Shown: positions 49,604 to 58,638 of the stretch, piece by piece
Layout: every line of letters begins with the position of its first letter
How positions within the stretch are numbered: position 1 is the stretch's first letter
Origin: JANOGU01 sp964499865
Lineage (GTDB): Bacteria > Pseudomonadota > Alphaproteobacteria > Rhodobacterales > Rhodobacteraceae
DNA: 64,000 bases
Assembly (NCBI GenBank): GCA_964499865.1
Contig: CAZCPY010000001.1
Coordinates: 124,001-188,000, forward strand
Direction of reading: 5' to 3'
The notes under the pieces: model-generated
The model's input: only the letters and a program-made list of their open reading frames with translations
Database searches by the model: none
What the model was told of the DNA's origin: nothing
Program-made: the position numbers and the translations under genes

Positions 49604-52600
49604 CTCTCGAGCATATATTCCAACGGGACGCGCGGTCCCTTATTCGAAACGGCAACTTCTCACAGGGAACTGCGTTTTGGAACGGCAACAAGTTAAAGCA
49701 CGTCGCCTTAGATTTACAGGCTCTGAGTGCTGAAGGTACTGGATTCTCGTATGGTTTAGAGATCGCGGCTAACTCAGCCAGCGTGTACTCTGTTTCGGGT
49801 GCGTGGCAACACGTCGATGAGACCCTGTTCAGCTTTCCGACCACATTAGCTGGTGGCAACGTTCAGTTTTTGCCGCTGACTCGCAATAAGGCAGTTCTGC
49901 GCCTTGTTAAGGGAGTGTCTACATACAATGGGCAGCTGTTAAAAGACGTAGTAGCTGACCCACTAGAAACCCCGGTAGCGTCATTCCCCGCGGCCTTATT
50001 ATTTCAATGTCCGTTTAGGATCGTAGAACAATCTATTCAGGACTCAGAGTCAGTATTTAAGCTAGTCTATCCAAATATTGGCGCGACCGTCACACTATCT
50101 GATGTCTTTATAAAGACTAGGTCCGGTGTTTATGCCGCTAACGATGCCGTATCTGTCTTAGATGGTAATAGTATCACACAATCTACAGATCTGTCTAAGT
50201 TCGAGGATGTCGCGTTAAAAATTAGCGTCACTGGAGATAACGAATTTACTGCCATTCTCGATTCAGATAGCCCGTTCGTAGATTCAGTTGAGTTGCTCGA
50301 TTTAGATCCAGGTGCCGGTATCTACCAGATAACTATATACGGGAATGCGGCAGACTTGTTGGCGACGCCCAGAGGTACTATACCGGAACAATACGGCATA
50401 AAAGATGGCGACGTATTCTCTGACAATAAGTCAGGGGCGTTGGAGATCACTCAAGTTGTCTCGATGTCTGATAGGGTCGTATTAGTAGCCAAACTAATCA
50501 AAGTTGGTATCGGAACCGGACTATCCACAAAAAATATAGCGGACGCTATAACCGACTTAACGAGCTGGAGCGTCTTTGCGGGCTCATACGCAAACGTACT
50601 AGTCGACATGCCTTTGTATCAATATGATCTAGGCGTATCGTTCACGTATAGGACTGCTGGTTATACGATACCGAATGATCCCTATATCTCATTTGTACTA
50701 GAAGAGTTCGGCGGAGAAATTGAATCGAGCTCGTTTGTGTTATACGCCAACACACTCAACTCCAGAACGGTTGAACTTGACGCGTCATTCTCTAGACGGC
50801 TAGTCGAATTCTCTGGGTTATCTACGACGCCTAAGCAGGGACGCGCCACGCTCGTTTTTCCTGGTCCTGTAGATGCGATCACACTACCTGTCAGTAAGCT
50901 AGGGCCTCGGTTGGTTGTAGATCTGGGGGCCGGCGGCGCTGCCGCACAGAAACTCGAAATGACAGTAACTGTACCTGTTGGATCGGTTCCTGGCGAGACA
51001 CCGAGCAGCCTCCTAAATATTCCAATAACCCTAGCCAGTATCGTAACCTTATCAGGCAGTTCTTCGTGGGTTAATTCGTTAGTCGGTATCCCTATAACAT
51101 TCACAGAGTATATAAGTACCGCTGTGACTGTTGAGCCTGATATGATTGATATAACGCTACGCGCTCCGTGGCCGGCTACCGTCCAGTTTCCGTTCGTCGA
51201 TGACTTTACGCAACTGGGTATCGTGCAAGCCTCCGCTGCATTATCTGTAACACAACCTTGCCTGATTGGTGACGTAGCTCTGTTCAAAGGCGGGGCATAT
51301 TCTTTTGCAAAATCGATCGCTATGGATGGTCTAGTCGACCCCTCCGAGCAAAATGCTAAGTTCGACTTGTTGACCACGCGCATAGATCCCCTAGAGGTAG
51401 CTATTCCGAAAGGCACGGTCGTGTTATTTTCGGACGGGGCGTGCCCGGCGGGGTTCAAGCGAGTTAATTCATACGCAGAGGCTGAAGTAGAAGGGTTATT
51501 ATCTATACCGTTCCCGGATTCTGTGTTAATAAATCAGGATCGGTCTCTTCTCGTATGGAACAAAGCGTCCTATCCGATAGTCGACGCTAACGGTGCTGTC
51601 GCAGTAATTGAGGCTACTGAAACTACCATAACAAGCACATCTCCTTCTGGCGCGCCGATATCGTCAAAAGTCTTTTCTGCGCAGCAGCAGCTACAGCCGG
51701 GAATGTTTATCCGCGTACCTGAGGTCGACTATTCGTCTGCCTTAAACAAATCTTTATGGGGAGCGACTGAAAGTACTGATAGAGAGTTCCTGGTGCTGGA
51801 TGTGCGCCCCGGAATACCGGAAGAGTCGGAGACGGAGTTGCCGTCCGCGCTACCGTACGCGGCTACTGGTAAGCAAAGTGGTTCGACTGTTTACCCGAAA
51901 GTAATCGACACGAATCTGATCGAACCTCCGTTTCGGGATTCTATTCCATTTGCCGCGCCGCTCACCGAACAGAAAGAGACCTTCTCTGGAAATAAGCCGT
52001 TTTTGGCGGGTATTAACTCACTTGAGCAGTTAGAGACAAATAATGGTCAACTACTGCGAATTAAGGCGCGAGTGTACGCTAATAGTCCGGTCGTCAACAA
52101 GTATACCGTGACGAACCTAGCGAATCCGGCGGTCACGTTTACTGTTGGTGATGTAGTCTGGGTGGAATATCGCACGCGCGTCCCCTGGTTCTCTGTTGCT
52201 GCGTCTCCAGGTATAACGGGTGTTGCCAACAAATACGGTAACAACGGATTTAAAACTGAATTCGCGGCCCGGATCGTATCAGTAGCTACCGGTATTCAAT
52301 CGGGGACGCAACCAGCTGTAACAATAGACACTGAACTCGTGTTAGAGCGTTACGATGGCAATCCTATTTATACCGGTGGACTTAACTTATCAGATCCAGC
52401 AGTGTTGAAGCTGCTAGCCGGCAGCGGTCAGTTTACTTCGATGAGTAATCCTCTATCACTGACGGAAGGAACGGACGTGTTTATACGACCTATTCTCCTT
52501 CTAGGTTCGGATACGCAGCTAAACATCAACGGCGTAATAACACCTAAAGATATTAGTGCGGCTAAGATCATCGGCCCCGCCGGTAACACGCTATGGAGTC

Positions 52601-52950
52601 TTGTGTCCTTGGCCTCCGGAGCCGCGCTATCCGTGATAGTGCAGGGTAAGTTCCCACTCGCTGAGCTAGACGCCGGCGCCGGCATTCGTGTAGAACCTAC
52701 AGGCTATTTAATAAACCAAGTAGATAACGGTACGTTAGTCTATGGAGCCGGCGCGCACTCACACGAAGTAGTCGCAGCTGAGCAGTATGTGCAGGGTTCG
52801 GTACCTGCGTGGTTCCTAGAGCAGGATACGAACGGTAATCCTAAGGTACCGATAATCTCAGCAGCATCGAACCACTCGCACGGTGCTCTACGGCACTACA
52901 CGTATAACCTTCCGGCATTCTGTCTGCTTGTGCCTTGTATTAAGTTATGA
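49600..52950 (+). CDS. Collar-type tail fibre paralogue 2 (1116 aa)
   Basis: The long version of the family. The N-terminus (LIRNGNFSQGTAFWNGNKL) begins a carbohydrate-binding-like jelly roll, then a large beta-rich middle. VVLFSDGACPAGFKRVNSYA (about 608-627) is the collar motif; AGAHSHEVVAAEQYV (about 1050) and SNHSHGALRHYTY follow, with the C-terminal end FCLLVPCIKL. It is coupled by ATGA to both neighbours. The extra 500 residues between collar and end may be a receptor-binding insertion. Confidence 0.7.
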   Translation: MTLEHIFQRDARSLIRNGNFSQGTAFWNGNKLKHVALDLQALSAEGTGFSYGLEIAANSASVYSVSGAWQHVDETLFSFPTTLAGGNVQFLPLTRNKAVLRLVKGVSTYNGQLLKDVVADPLETPVASFPAALLFQCPFRIVEQSIQDSESVFKLVYPNIGATVTLSDVFIKTRSGVYAANDAVSVLDGNSITQSTDLSKFEDVALKISVTGDNEFTAILDSDSPFVDSVELLDLDPGAGIYQITIYGNAADLLATPRGTIPEQYGIKDGDVFSDNKSGALEITQVVSMSDRVVLVAKLIKVGIGTGLSTKNIADAITDLTSWSVFAGSYANVLVDMPLYQYDLGVSFTYRTAGYTIPNDPYISFVLEEFGGEIESSSFVLYANTLNSRTVELDASFSRRLVEFSGLSTTPKQGRATLVFPGPVDAITLPVSKLGPRLVVDLGAGGAAAQKLEMTVTVPVGSVPGETPSSLLNIPITLASIVTLSGSSSWVNSLVGIPITFTEYISTAVTVEPDMIDITLRAPWPATVQFPFVDDFTQLGIVQASAALSVTQPCLIGDVALFKGGAYSFAKSIAMDGLVDPSEQNAKFDLLTTRIDPLEVAIPKGTVVLFSDGACPAGFKRVNSYAEAEVEGLLSIPFPDSVLINQDRSLLVWNKASYPIVDANGAVAVIEATETTITSTSPSGAPISSKVFSAQQQLQPGMFIRVPEVDYSSALNKSLWGATESTDREFLVLDVRPGIPEESETELPSALPYAATGKQSGSTVYPKVIDTNLIEPPFRDSIPFAAPLTEQKETFSGNKPFLAGINSLEQLETNNGQLLRIKARVYANSPVVNKYTVTNLANPAVTFTVGDVVWVEYRTRVPWFSVAASPGITGVANKYGNNGFKTEFAARIVSVATGIQSGTQPAVTIDTELVLERYDGNPIYTGGLNLSDPAVLKLLAGSGQFTSMSNPLSLTEGTDVFIRPILLLGSDTQLNINGVITPKDISAAKIIGPAGNTLWSLVSLASGAALSVIVQGKFPLAELDAGAGIRVEPTGYLINQVDNGTLVYGAGAHSHEVVAAEQYVQGSVPAWFLEQDTNGNPKVPIISAASNHSHGALRHYTYNLPAFCLLVPCIKL

Positions 52951-53987
52951 CGACATTGAATCGTTTTGCGGCAAACACGCCTAATGTCAATTTTGTATCT
53001 AACGGGGCGTTTGATAAGTTCGCCTACACTCCCTCGTTAGTACCTGGTATAAACGATAAATTACTAGAGCCGTCGAAGCAGCTCGTTTCCGTTGATACTA
53101 GGAAATATTCGAGGGTCTCCGCCGCCTTTCCTATACAAAAAGAACTACCGAAGGAAAGTCCTATAGGGTATTGGAATATATCAGGTGTTAATGGTACCGC
53201 TACGATCAATCCAGGCACCTTAATATCTAACGACGGTGGTAATATCTTAGGTGTAACGTTCAATCAAAGTGGAACGATTGCGCTTCACCAGACAATAGAA
53301 CTCTATAAAGCTCTACGCGGTCAGAAAGCCACACTCTGTTTTTCAGGATATTCGATTACTGGTCAGGTAAAAATAGAGGCTGAGCTTATAGTCGACGGCG
53401 CGCTCGTTACTAAATGGGCCGGCTCTTCTACGTTATTCGGTAAGTATAGAAGAGTAGGTACGTTTGCTACAGTTAGTAACCAAGCGAAGAACATTGCGGT
53501 TAAGTTCACGCTAACGGCTACAGCCGGCGCGTCTGTCGGATTATCTGGGGTAAGCCTTTTCCAATCCGGTGTGAGCATTCTGTCAGCCTTCTCTCCGAGT
53601 ATTCCAGATATTGCGCTACCGTCCGGCACAGTGCTGTTAATAGAGGGAGATGTGTGCCCGGCTGGGTATGCATCTATTACAAGTGATTCCCGCAATATTC
53701 TATTATCGACAGGTCAGGGGTTTATAAACGGCTCAGAAGACTTCGAGCGCTTTGGTGGTTCGGATACTCATACGCACAACCCGGAGGGTGGAAATGAGCA
53801 CGAGATAGATGCTCCTCTACCTCCAGAATCTACGGGCGCGTTTTCTGCAAAACCATACTCAGCTGTAATCAAAAACCCGGGCGAAGTCCCTATCGTAGCC
53901 GCGGGTATAAATCATACACACCTAGTTGATTCTACTATGACCAGTGTTCCGCCGAGTTTCCCTGTCAGAGTATGCCGGAAACTGTAG
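52947..53987 (+). CDS. Collar-type tail fibre paralogue 3 (346 aa)
   Basis: It has the same module order as paralogue 1: NFVSNGAFDKFAY opening, jelly-roll domain, VLLIEGDVCPAGYASITSD (about 228-246), DTHTHNPEGGNEHEID, GINHTHLVDSTM and the terminal PVRVCRKL. The paired His-x-His stretches may coordinate metal, as in phage fibre tips (inference). It ends the structural cluster and converges on the minus-strand gene at 54001. Confidence 0.7.
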   Translation: MTTLNRFAANTPNVNFVSNGAFDKFAYTPSLVPGINDKLLEPSKQLVSVDTRKYSRVSAAFPIQKELPKESPIGYWNISGVNGTATINPGTLISNDGGNILGVTFNQSGTIALHQTIELYKALRGQKATLCFSGYSITGQVKIEAELIVDGALVTKWAGSSTLFGKYRRVGTFATVSNQAKNIAVKFTLTATAGASVGLSGVSLFQSGVSILSAFSPSIPDIALPSGTVLLIEGDVCPAGYASITSDSRNILLSTGQGFINGSEDFERFGGSDTHTHNPEGGNEHEIDAPLPPESTGAFSAKPYSAVIKNPGEVPIVAAGINHTHLVDSTMTSVPPSFPVRVCRKL

Positions 53988-54000
53988 CAAGCGCGCGCCA

Positions 54001-55638
54001 TTAGAATGGACGTGTCTGATCGAACACAGTCCCCAGCGGGACACCCGGAGCATTCGGTGTCTGGGCGACGGGAGGCGGCTTGCGGCTTTTGTCAACTTTC
54101 TTGTTCAGGTCTTGTATTCCTCCGTTTATCTCCCTCATTATCTCTAGCATGGCGTTCGATTCCGCCGGTCTAGAACCAGTTACTGAGGACAAAAGTGCGG
54201 TCTTGAGCCAGGGAGGGAGTTGACTAGTCTGCTCTATGGTACTCGTTAAAAGAGCCGGGTCATAAGCTGCGCCGCCCTTAGTGAGGAAGGTCATCCAGTC
54301 GGATGGGCCGCGCGCCGACAATCTAGCAGAGGCCGCATTTAGAAGCCCAAATAGATCCCGATTATTTGTGCCGCCCTTTCCGTAAGCCAGCAGTTGGGTC
54401 AGTTCTAGCGCCGTCGTTGCAGAGAACATCTGACTAAGTGCCGTAGTTTGCGCATCACTTGTCTCGCCGAAAGACGCCGCCCGCCCGCCTAGAACCGCGT
54501 TATCAAGCTGTTCCCGTATCCGCGACTGCATCGCCACGTTTGCGGTGGTGAATTTAGTGGCGTCAATTCCTCGCGCAACAGGATTCCGTCGGAAATCGCT
54601 CAATGCACTTTGGGCCGCCTGCATGTAATCTATGCCCGATATTCTAGCAGCTTTGGACGTCTCATCTAATAAAGTAGATACAGTGCTTATAGGCACGCCG
54701 TACGTTTCCGCTAGCTTTAATATGCTTTCGTTGTTGTACTCTATCGTGGTCGATGTTCTCTTCGAGACGTTCGTGATCTTTTTAGCTAGCTCTTCTGCAA
54801 ACTGATTTAGTGACCTCTCCAAAGATCTATTATTAGCGGCCTTTTTGACGAGGCTGGTGTCATCGAAGAAAGCGGTCTGCGCCAGATTGATCAGTAATCC
54901 GGATTCCTTTTCCGCTTGCGCGTCAGCGGCCCTTATGCCGCGTGCGTAATTGAGCTGTCTAATGAGGCCCTCTTGGCTGCCTTGGATAAGGCTCTTCCGA
55001 ACACTGGCGTCAATATCATACAATCCGTCCTTGCTAGCGCCTAAGCTCTCCAACATGCTGGAGCTTAAACGCTGCATTCGAGAGTCGAACAACGCACCGC
55101 GTTCTAATCTGGTTAATTGCTCCGAACCTACGACGATACTAGCTCCACGTAAACCAAATGGTACTTCGTCCAAGGCAGTTAGAATATTGGACCGAAGGGC
55201 TTCTTGACCTCTGATTCGCATGAACGCCTCTGTTCTTGATCCTAGTGCTGCAGAGTAGCCGGCGTTTGGAAATAGCCCTTGAAACACACGATTAGGTACC
55301 CACCAAGCATCGCGCAAGTATGGTATAAGTGAGCCCTGGGCTAGCGCAGTGACAGTCGAAACTGATAGACCGCCAGAGCTGTTCGGGAACATCAACGGAG
55401 ACGCTAGGTTACTGGCATAGCCAGCTATATGAGGAGCGGCAGCCAGACTCGCAGCACCGATAGCCGCACCAGCGTTTATAACACCAGATACGAAGTGCCC
55501 TCTTTGTCGCATCGTCTGGAACGACTGATCAGCAAAAGCCTGTCTCTGTTGGTACAGATTATCTGATACTGATGCCTGTGCGCGCAGAAACTCTTCTTGC
55601 TGCTCTCTTGCGCGCTTCTGTTGCTCCTGGAAGTTCAT
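54001..55638 (-). CDS. Virion-type protein with membrane segment (545 aa)
   Basis: ATG 55638 (MNFQEQQKRAREQQEEFLRA). A Gln/Arg-rich helix (1-45) precedes an Ala/Gly hydrophobic segment (50-80: FVSGVINAGAAIGAASLAAAP) and a mostly helical remainder of about 450 residues. Unlike other minus-strand genes it is preceded by the TACAATAGCGC box used by virion genes, and its composition resembles the proteins at 2420-7190. So it is probably a late, internal virion protein on the opposite strand (inference). Confidence 0.6.
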   Translation of the reverse strand: MNFQEQQKRAREQQEEFLRAQASVSDNLYQQRQAFADQSFQTMRQRGHFVSGVINAGAAIGAASLAAAPHIAGYASNLASPLMFPNSSGGLSVSTVTALAQGSLIPYLRDAWWVPNRVFQGLFPNAGYSAALGSRTEAFMRIRGQEALRSNILTALDEVPFGLRGASIVVGSEQLTRLERGALFDSRMQRLSSSMLESLGASKDGLYDIDASVRKSLIQGSQEGLIRQLNYARGIRAADAQAEKESGLLINLAQTAFFDDTSLVKKAANNRSLERSLNQFAEELAKKITNVSKRTSTTIEYNNESILKLAETYGVPISTVSTLLDETSKAARISGIDYMQAAQSALSDFRRNPVARGIDATKFTTANVAMQSRIREQLDNAVLGGRAASFGETSDAQTTALSQMFSATTALELTQLLAYGKGGTNNRDLFGLLNAASARLSARGPSDWMTFLTKGGAAYDPALLTSTIEQTSQLPPWLKTALLSSVTGSRPAESNAMLEIMREINGGIQDLNKKVDKSRKPPPVAQTPNAPGVPLGTVFDQTRPF

Positions 55639-55644
55639 ACAGCG

Positions 55645-55652
55645 CTATTGTA
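55645..55652 (-). promoter_or_regulatory. Minus-strand late-type promoter box TACAATAG
   Basis: On the minus strand it reads TACAATAGCGC, identical over 11 bases to the plus-strand box at 22479. It lies between the Ro60 gene's terminator and ATG 55638. Confidence 0.5.
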
Positions 55653-55653
55653 T

Positions 55654-55686
55654 AAAAAAAAGAAGGTCGGAGTTACCCGACCTTCT
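55654..55686 (-). terminator. Rho-independent terminator, minus strand
   Basis: A 10-bp stem (AGAAGGTCGG / CCGACCTTCT) with a six-base loop and eight T, directly after the Ro60-like gene. Transcription of that unit ends here and the late-type box restarts it. Confidence 0.9.
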
Positions 55687-55693
55687 CTCACGC

Positions 55694-57157
55694 TCAGTCG
55701 AACGTGATTTTTTCGATCTCGTGTATCAGTGCGTTTGGATCAGACTGTCCTTTTTCAAGGATTTTGAACATTTCGCTACTGACACCCGAGATAAGCGTCT
55801 CTTCTTCACTCGGTACCTGCGAAGCTTGTTGAGCCGCTAGATCCCAGCAGTACACTCGCATGTTCGGATTCCGAGCTCGTAGAGCGCGGATGATGGTCGA
55901 GCTTCGAGTTCCGCGGTTCGCCTCTTGGTCGCTGAGGATGATTATGTTACTGATAGCGTTTGGCTCGGTGATCGTCCTTTCGACGTAGCTGAGAGCCAGG
56001 CTAAAGTTGGTGCCGCCGAGAGACACCGAAGCCAGTTTATCGGCCGCGGCCGATACTGTTTGCTTATCCCACGCGACACGGGGAACTTCCGTAGAACTAC
56101 CGAAAGCGACGAGAGACGCGTCTGCGTTCTTCATCATCAACGCTGCGGCGAAGATGGATCCGAACGTTTTCGGTAAGCCATCCATCGAATCCGAGCAGTC
56201 GAACAGTATGACTAGTCCCGGGACGCTCGGAACTAGTTCGACGTAGTTGTCGATAGCCGTCATGACGGCGCTGTACGCCCGTCTGTTTTTAGCAACATCC
56301 GGCTGCACGCTGGCCACGACGAGCTCGTGGAGGCCTACGGGCGTCGCCTTAAGTCGCTCTTTCGACGAGACGATCTCGAGCAGAACCGGTAACTTGTCCG
56401 GGGCGTCTCTTGTCACTTTGGCGAGGTTTCTTATCGCCATCAGGTAGCCAACCTTGCTCGGATCTCGAAGGATTTCGTCCCACTTCTCCGAGGCCTCCAT
56501 GCTGTTGTCAGCAAGGACCGATTCACGGTTACGAACCTTCGGCAGGTTTCCTCCGCGAAGCAGGTACGGAGCTGAACCAGGCGCGCCCGGGGGGTGCACC
56601 AAGTTTGCCAGGGTGTAGAGAGACGGCGACTGATTTTGGCTGTACCGGCGAAGCGTTTCGGGTTTGAACCGAGCGAAGGCCTTTCGGAACCCACGCTTCA
56701 CAGCGTTGGGAACCCAATTCTTCTTTCGTTTGTTGCTGGTGCTCTTACCCTTTTTGCTCGGGTACCGAGTCCAAATATACGCCATGATCTGGCACATATC
56801 GTCCGGACGATACACGATCTTGTTGAAGAACTTGGAGGCCCACGGCGCACCATTGTGTGTGGCAGCAACGATTCCTGCCAACACGTGACTGGTGGTGCGG
56901 TGACCGTCGTTGTTTCTCACCCACCACGCCAGTTGTGCTACGAATAGTGGGTTAGTTTTGGCTACCTGGGTCGCCAGTTTTTCCAGCTTTGCCAGGGATT
57001 CGTCCTTACTTTCATAGAACGTATTTTTGGAGAGTCGGCTGTTCGTCGCCGCGCTGACGAGCGCGGCTTCGTCTGTCCGCGCGAAGGCTTCGAAGCCTTC
57101 GCGGTTGGTGGTATCCGGAATGGGCGCAGTTCTGCTGGACGGAGCTTTGAACTTCAT
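55694..57157 (-). CDS. rsr: Ro60-like TROVE protein
   Basis: It encodes 487 aa. The N-terminal TROVE HEAT-like ring is recognisable (LEKLATQVAKTNPLFVAQLAWWVRNN, ... RPDDMCQIMAYIWTRYPS, ... GFRKAFARFKPETLRRYSQ). A von Willebrand A domain follows with MIDAS DCSDS in LVILFDCSDSMDG (about 314-326), SLGGTNFSLALSYV and a LSDQEA segment. Ro60 proteins bind misfolded RNA and Y RNAs and, in Salmonella and Deinococcus, cooperate with RtcB or exonucleases in RNA repair and decay. Here an RtcB gene lies 4.4 kb away across a tRNA cluster. The gene symbol is by family. Confidence 0.85.
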   Translation of the reverse strand: MKFKAPSSRTAPIPDTTNREGFEAFARTDEAALVSAATNSRLSKNTFYESKDESLAKLEKLATQVAKTNPLFVAQLAWWVRNNDGHRTTSHVLAGIVAATHNGAPWASKFFNKIVYRPDDMCQIMAYIWTRYPSKKGKSTSNKRKKNWVPNAVKRGFRKAFARFKPETLRRYSQNQSPSLYTLANLVHPPGAPGSAPYLLRGGNLPKVRNRESVLADNSMEASEKWDEILRDPSKVGYLMAIRNLAKVTRDAPDKLPVLLEIVSSKERLKATPVGLHELVVASVQPDVAKNRRAYSAVMTAIDNYVELVPSVPGLVILFDCSDSMDGLPKTFGSIFAAALMMKNADASLVAFGSSTEVPRVAWDKQTVSAAADKLASVSLGGTNFSLALSYVERTITEPNAISNIIILSDQEANRGTRSSTIIRALRARNPNMRVYCWDLAAQQASQVPSEEETLISGVSSEMFKILEKGQSDPNALIHEIEKITFD

Positions 57158-57164
57158 TTAGTTT

Positions 57165-57362
57165 TCACTCTAGGTGGTTTACCATGGTTTTGAGGTTCAC
57201 GACTGCATTTTCCAGTTCACTTACGATATCCCGTACTTGGTTGGCCGGGATTCTCTGCGCGATCGCGTCTCGCACTTTAAAAGCTGACGTGGCTACATGG
57301 CCGGTGGCTGTGATCCAGACGTCTGGAAGTTGGTGTTCTTTGGGGGCCGCGTTTTTATCCAT
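57165..57362 (-). CDS. Small hypothetical protein (65 aa)
   Basis: ATG 57362 (MDKNAAPKEHQLPDVWITAT) to stop 57165, a mostly helical small protein with a C-terminal amphipathic helix (NAVVNLKTMVNHLE). It ends seven nt before the Ro60-like gene, with which it is probably co-transcribed. No family recognised; a partner or regulator of Ro60 is possible. Confidence 0.55.
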   Translation of the reverse strand: MDKNAAPKEHQLPDVWITATGHVATSAFKVRDAIAQRIPANQVRDIVSELENAVVNLKTMVNHLE

Positions 57363-57405
57363 TTTGGTCTCTGGAGTTTCGGGAATTTTGAGGGTGACGT
57401 TAAGG

Positions 57406-57699
57406 TTAGTTAACGTACTGATTAAGCTCAGCCTTATTTGAACGGTGGAAGTTCAGTTGTTCTGGCGTGAAATGGCCGGTTACGGTTCGACATTTCTGTT
57501 TGCCGCAATGTAGGCAGCACCAACTCACCTGAGTTCTATCTCCTATTCCCCACATATTCGTTCCTATGTAGCGGTGGACAACGAACCAGTCGTGAGCACA
57601 GGAAAACGAGTGACGTGCTTTTTGGTGAATTTTGGTAATCAAATACCAGGCTACAACTAGCCCAAGAACATACACGCAAAAGAGTGTTAACGTGCTCAT
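57406..57699 (-). CDS. Membrane protein with Cys/His pairs (97 aa)
   Basis: The start is ATG 57699 (MSTLTLFCVYVLGLVVAWYL), 23 nt after the tRNA-Leu 3' end; the longer frame crosses the tRNA. One N-terminal membrane helix is followed by C-A-H-D-W...VHRYIG, then WCCLHCGKQKCRT, a probable zinc-binding C-x-x-C. This could be a small membrane-anchored zinc-ribbon protein. No family recognised. Confidence 0.55.
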   Translation of the reverse strand: MSTLTLFCVYVLGLVVAWYLITKIHQKARHSFSCAHDWFVVHRYIGTNMWGIGDRTQVSWCCLHCGKQKCRTVTGHFTPEQLNFHRSNKAELNQYVN

Positions 57700-57773
57700 C
57701 GTTCGTTTGTGTTGGTGTTGGTGGTGGGGTAGGCGGGACTCGAACCCGCACGCCTGCAAAGGCTCCGGATTTT

Positions 57774-58498
57774 CTTACCGCCTTAGCTTTCGCTAAGCTT
57801 TATAGTTGCGGTCTGGACTATATCATCACCTTCAGCTTTCCTGGTAAGGTGTTCCGTGCATGGTCTCTGAAGCTTCACCTGTACGGTGCTCGCCTGCTGA
57901 TTGCCCAATCTCCCATAGTTTTTGAACTTTCGCGCTCGTCGTTTCCAACCACGCTGTGGTCATGGGAGCTATAAGGGGTTTCCAGCAATTCTCGGAATTC
58001 ACAATCCCTGATTTCTCAAGGACGGCTCGTTGATCATCCAAATATCGATGGAGTTTAACATGCGTACCTCTCGTAAGAACCATAAGGTTTGTAACCTCGT
58101 TGTTCTTAGGATCGTGATCCACATGGTGTACGACCTCATCGTTACGTAAAGCGCAATTCAAAAGGAATTCAGCTTTTGACCTATGAACGGTTTTACCAGG
58201 GGTTCTGGTATATTCGTACTGGTTTGTTGCTTTCGATCTATTTGAACCCGCTATACGGGACCGGTAACATTCTGAACACCACACCTGCGTTTTTCTCCAC
58301 CCAATTGATAGAGAACGACAGCAGATACAGGTGAAGGAGTACTTTGTACGTTCTCTGTTTTTAGCCGCCTTTCGTTGACGGATAAGATTACAGGGACGAC
58401 AAAGACGTCTACCGATCTCTCTTGGTTGACCGCAATTTTTACAGTTTTGACTTCGCATACTACACGAGTGTAGTAGCGCCGTCTATTCTGTAAGAACG
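57774..58498 (-). other. Group I intron in tRNA-Leu(UAA)
   Basis: The 725-nt intron ends in G before the 3' exon and holds the conserved core elements: a P-like AAAATTGCGG (near 58430), Q-like GGGCAATCAGCAGG, R-like CAGAGACCATGCACGG, and the S/P7 block GATGATATAGTCC. An HNH gene on the same strand spans most of it. Confidence 0.85.
57832..58458 (-). CDS. HNH homing endonuclease in tRNA-Leu intron
   Basis: It encodes 208 aa inside the tRNA-Leu group I intron and in the same orientation. Two Cys-rich zinc modules (CKNCGQPREIGRRLCRPC; CICCRSLS with CSEC) precede an HNH core VVHHVDHDPKNNEVTNLMVL (about 110-130), with a second motif THVKLHRYLDD. The reading frame runs into the intron's catalytic core at its 3' end. 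Such enzymes cut intron-less alleles and spread the intron. Confidence 0.85.
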   Translation of the reverse strand: MRSQNCKNCGQPREIGRRLCRPCNLIRQRKAAKNRERTKYSFTCICCRSLSIGWRKTQVWCSECYRSRIAGSNRSKATNQYEYTRTPGKTVHRSKAEFLLNCALRNDEVVHHVDHDPKNNEVTNLMVLTRGTHVKLHRYLDDQRAVLEKSGIVNSENCWKPLIAPMTTAWLETTSAKVQKLWEIGQSAGEHRTGEASETMHGTPYQES

Positions 58499-58540
58499 AA
58501 GTCCGGTGCGTTTACCAATTTCGCCACTACCCCGAAAGAT

Positions 58541-58628
58541 TGGAGGAGAGGGTGGGATTCGAACCCACGGAGGTGTGAGCCCCGTCTGCTTTCAAGGCAG
58601 ATGCCGTAAGCCGCTTGGCTACCTCTCC
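58541..58628 (-). tRNA. tRNA-Ser(UGA)
   Basis: It is an 88-nt cloverleaf: GGAGAGG acceptor, long variable arm, GGGTTCGAATCCC T-arm and encoded CCA. The anticodon loop CTTGAAA gives UGA. The discriminator base is U. Confidence 0.9.
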
Positions 58629-58638
58629 GTATGCGTTG

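Larger units (their letters stand above)
57722..58533 (-). tRNA. tRNA-Leu(UAA) interrupted by a group I intron
   Basis: The 5' exon (58499-58533) gives GGGGTAG, a D arm with TGGCGAAATTGGTAAACGC and an anticodon stem CCGGA followed by CTT. The 3' exon (57722-57773) begins AAAATCCGG, carries a long variable arm, a GTTCGAG T-loop, CTACCCC and an encoded ACCA. Joined, the loop is CTTAAAA, anticodon UAA. Exon pairing is 7/7 in the acceptor and 5/5 in the anticodon stem. The intron splits U34 from A35, the same position as in cyanobacterial and plastid tRNA-Leu(UAA). Confidence 0.9.

Noticed and set aside
50682..51458. 258-codon minus-strand frame
   Set aside because: It is antisense to the middle of the 1116-aa fibre gene and its composition mirrors that gene.
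33838..54936. CTTATGNC matches inside genes (near 33839, 36342, 47420 and 54928)
   Set aside because: They lie inside genes, not in intergenic gaps, and their number fits chance expectation.
57165..57721. Y RNA next to the Ro60 gene
   Set aside because: The flanks are filled by two small genes; I found no RNA with a Ro60-binding type stem. The only candidate is the structured RNA at 59686-59742.
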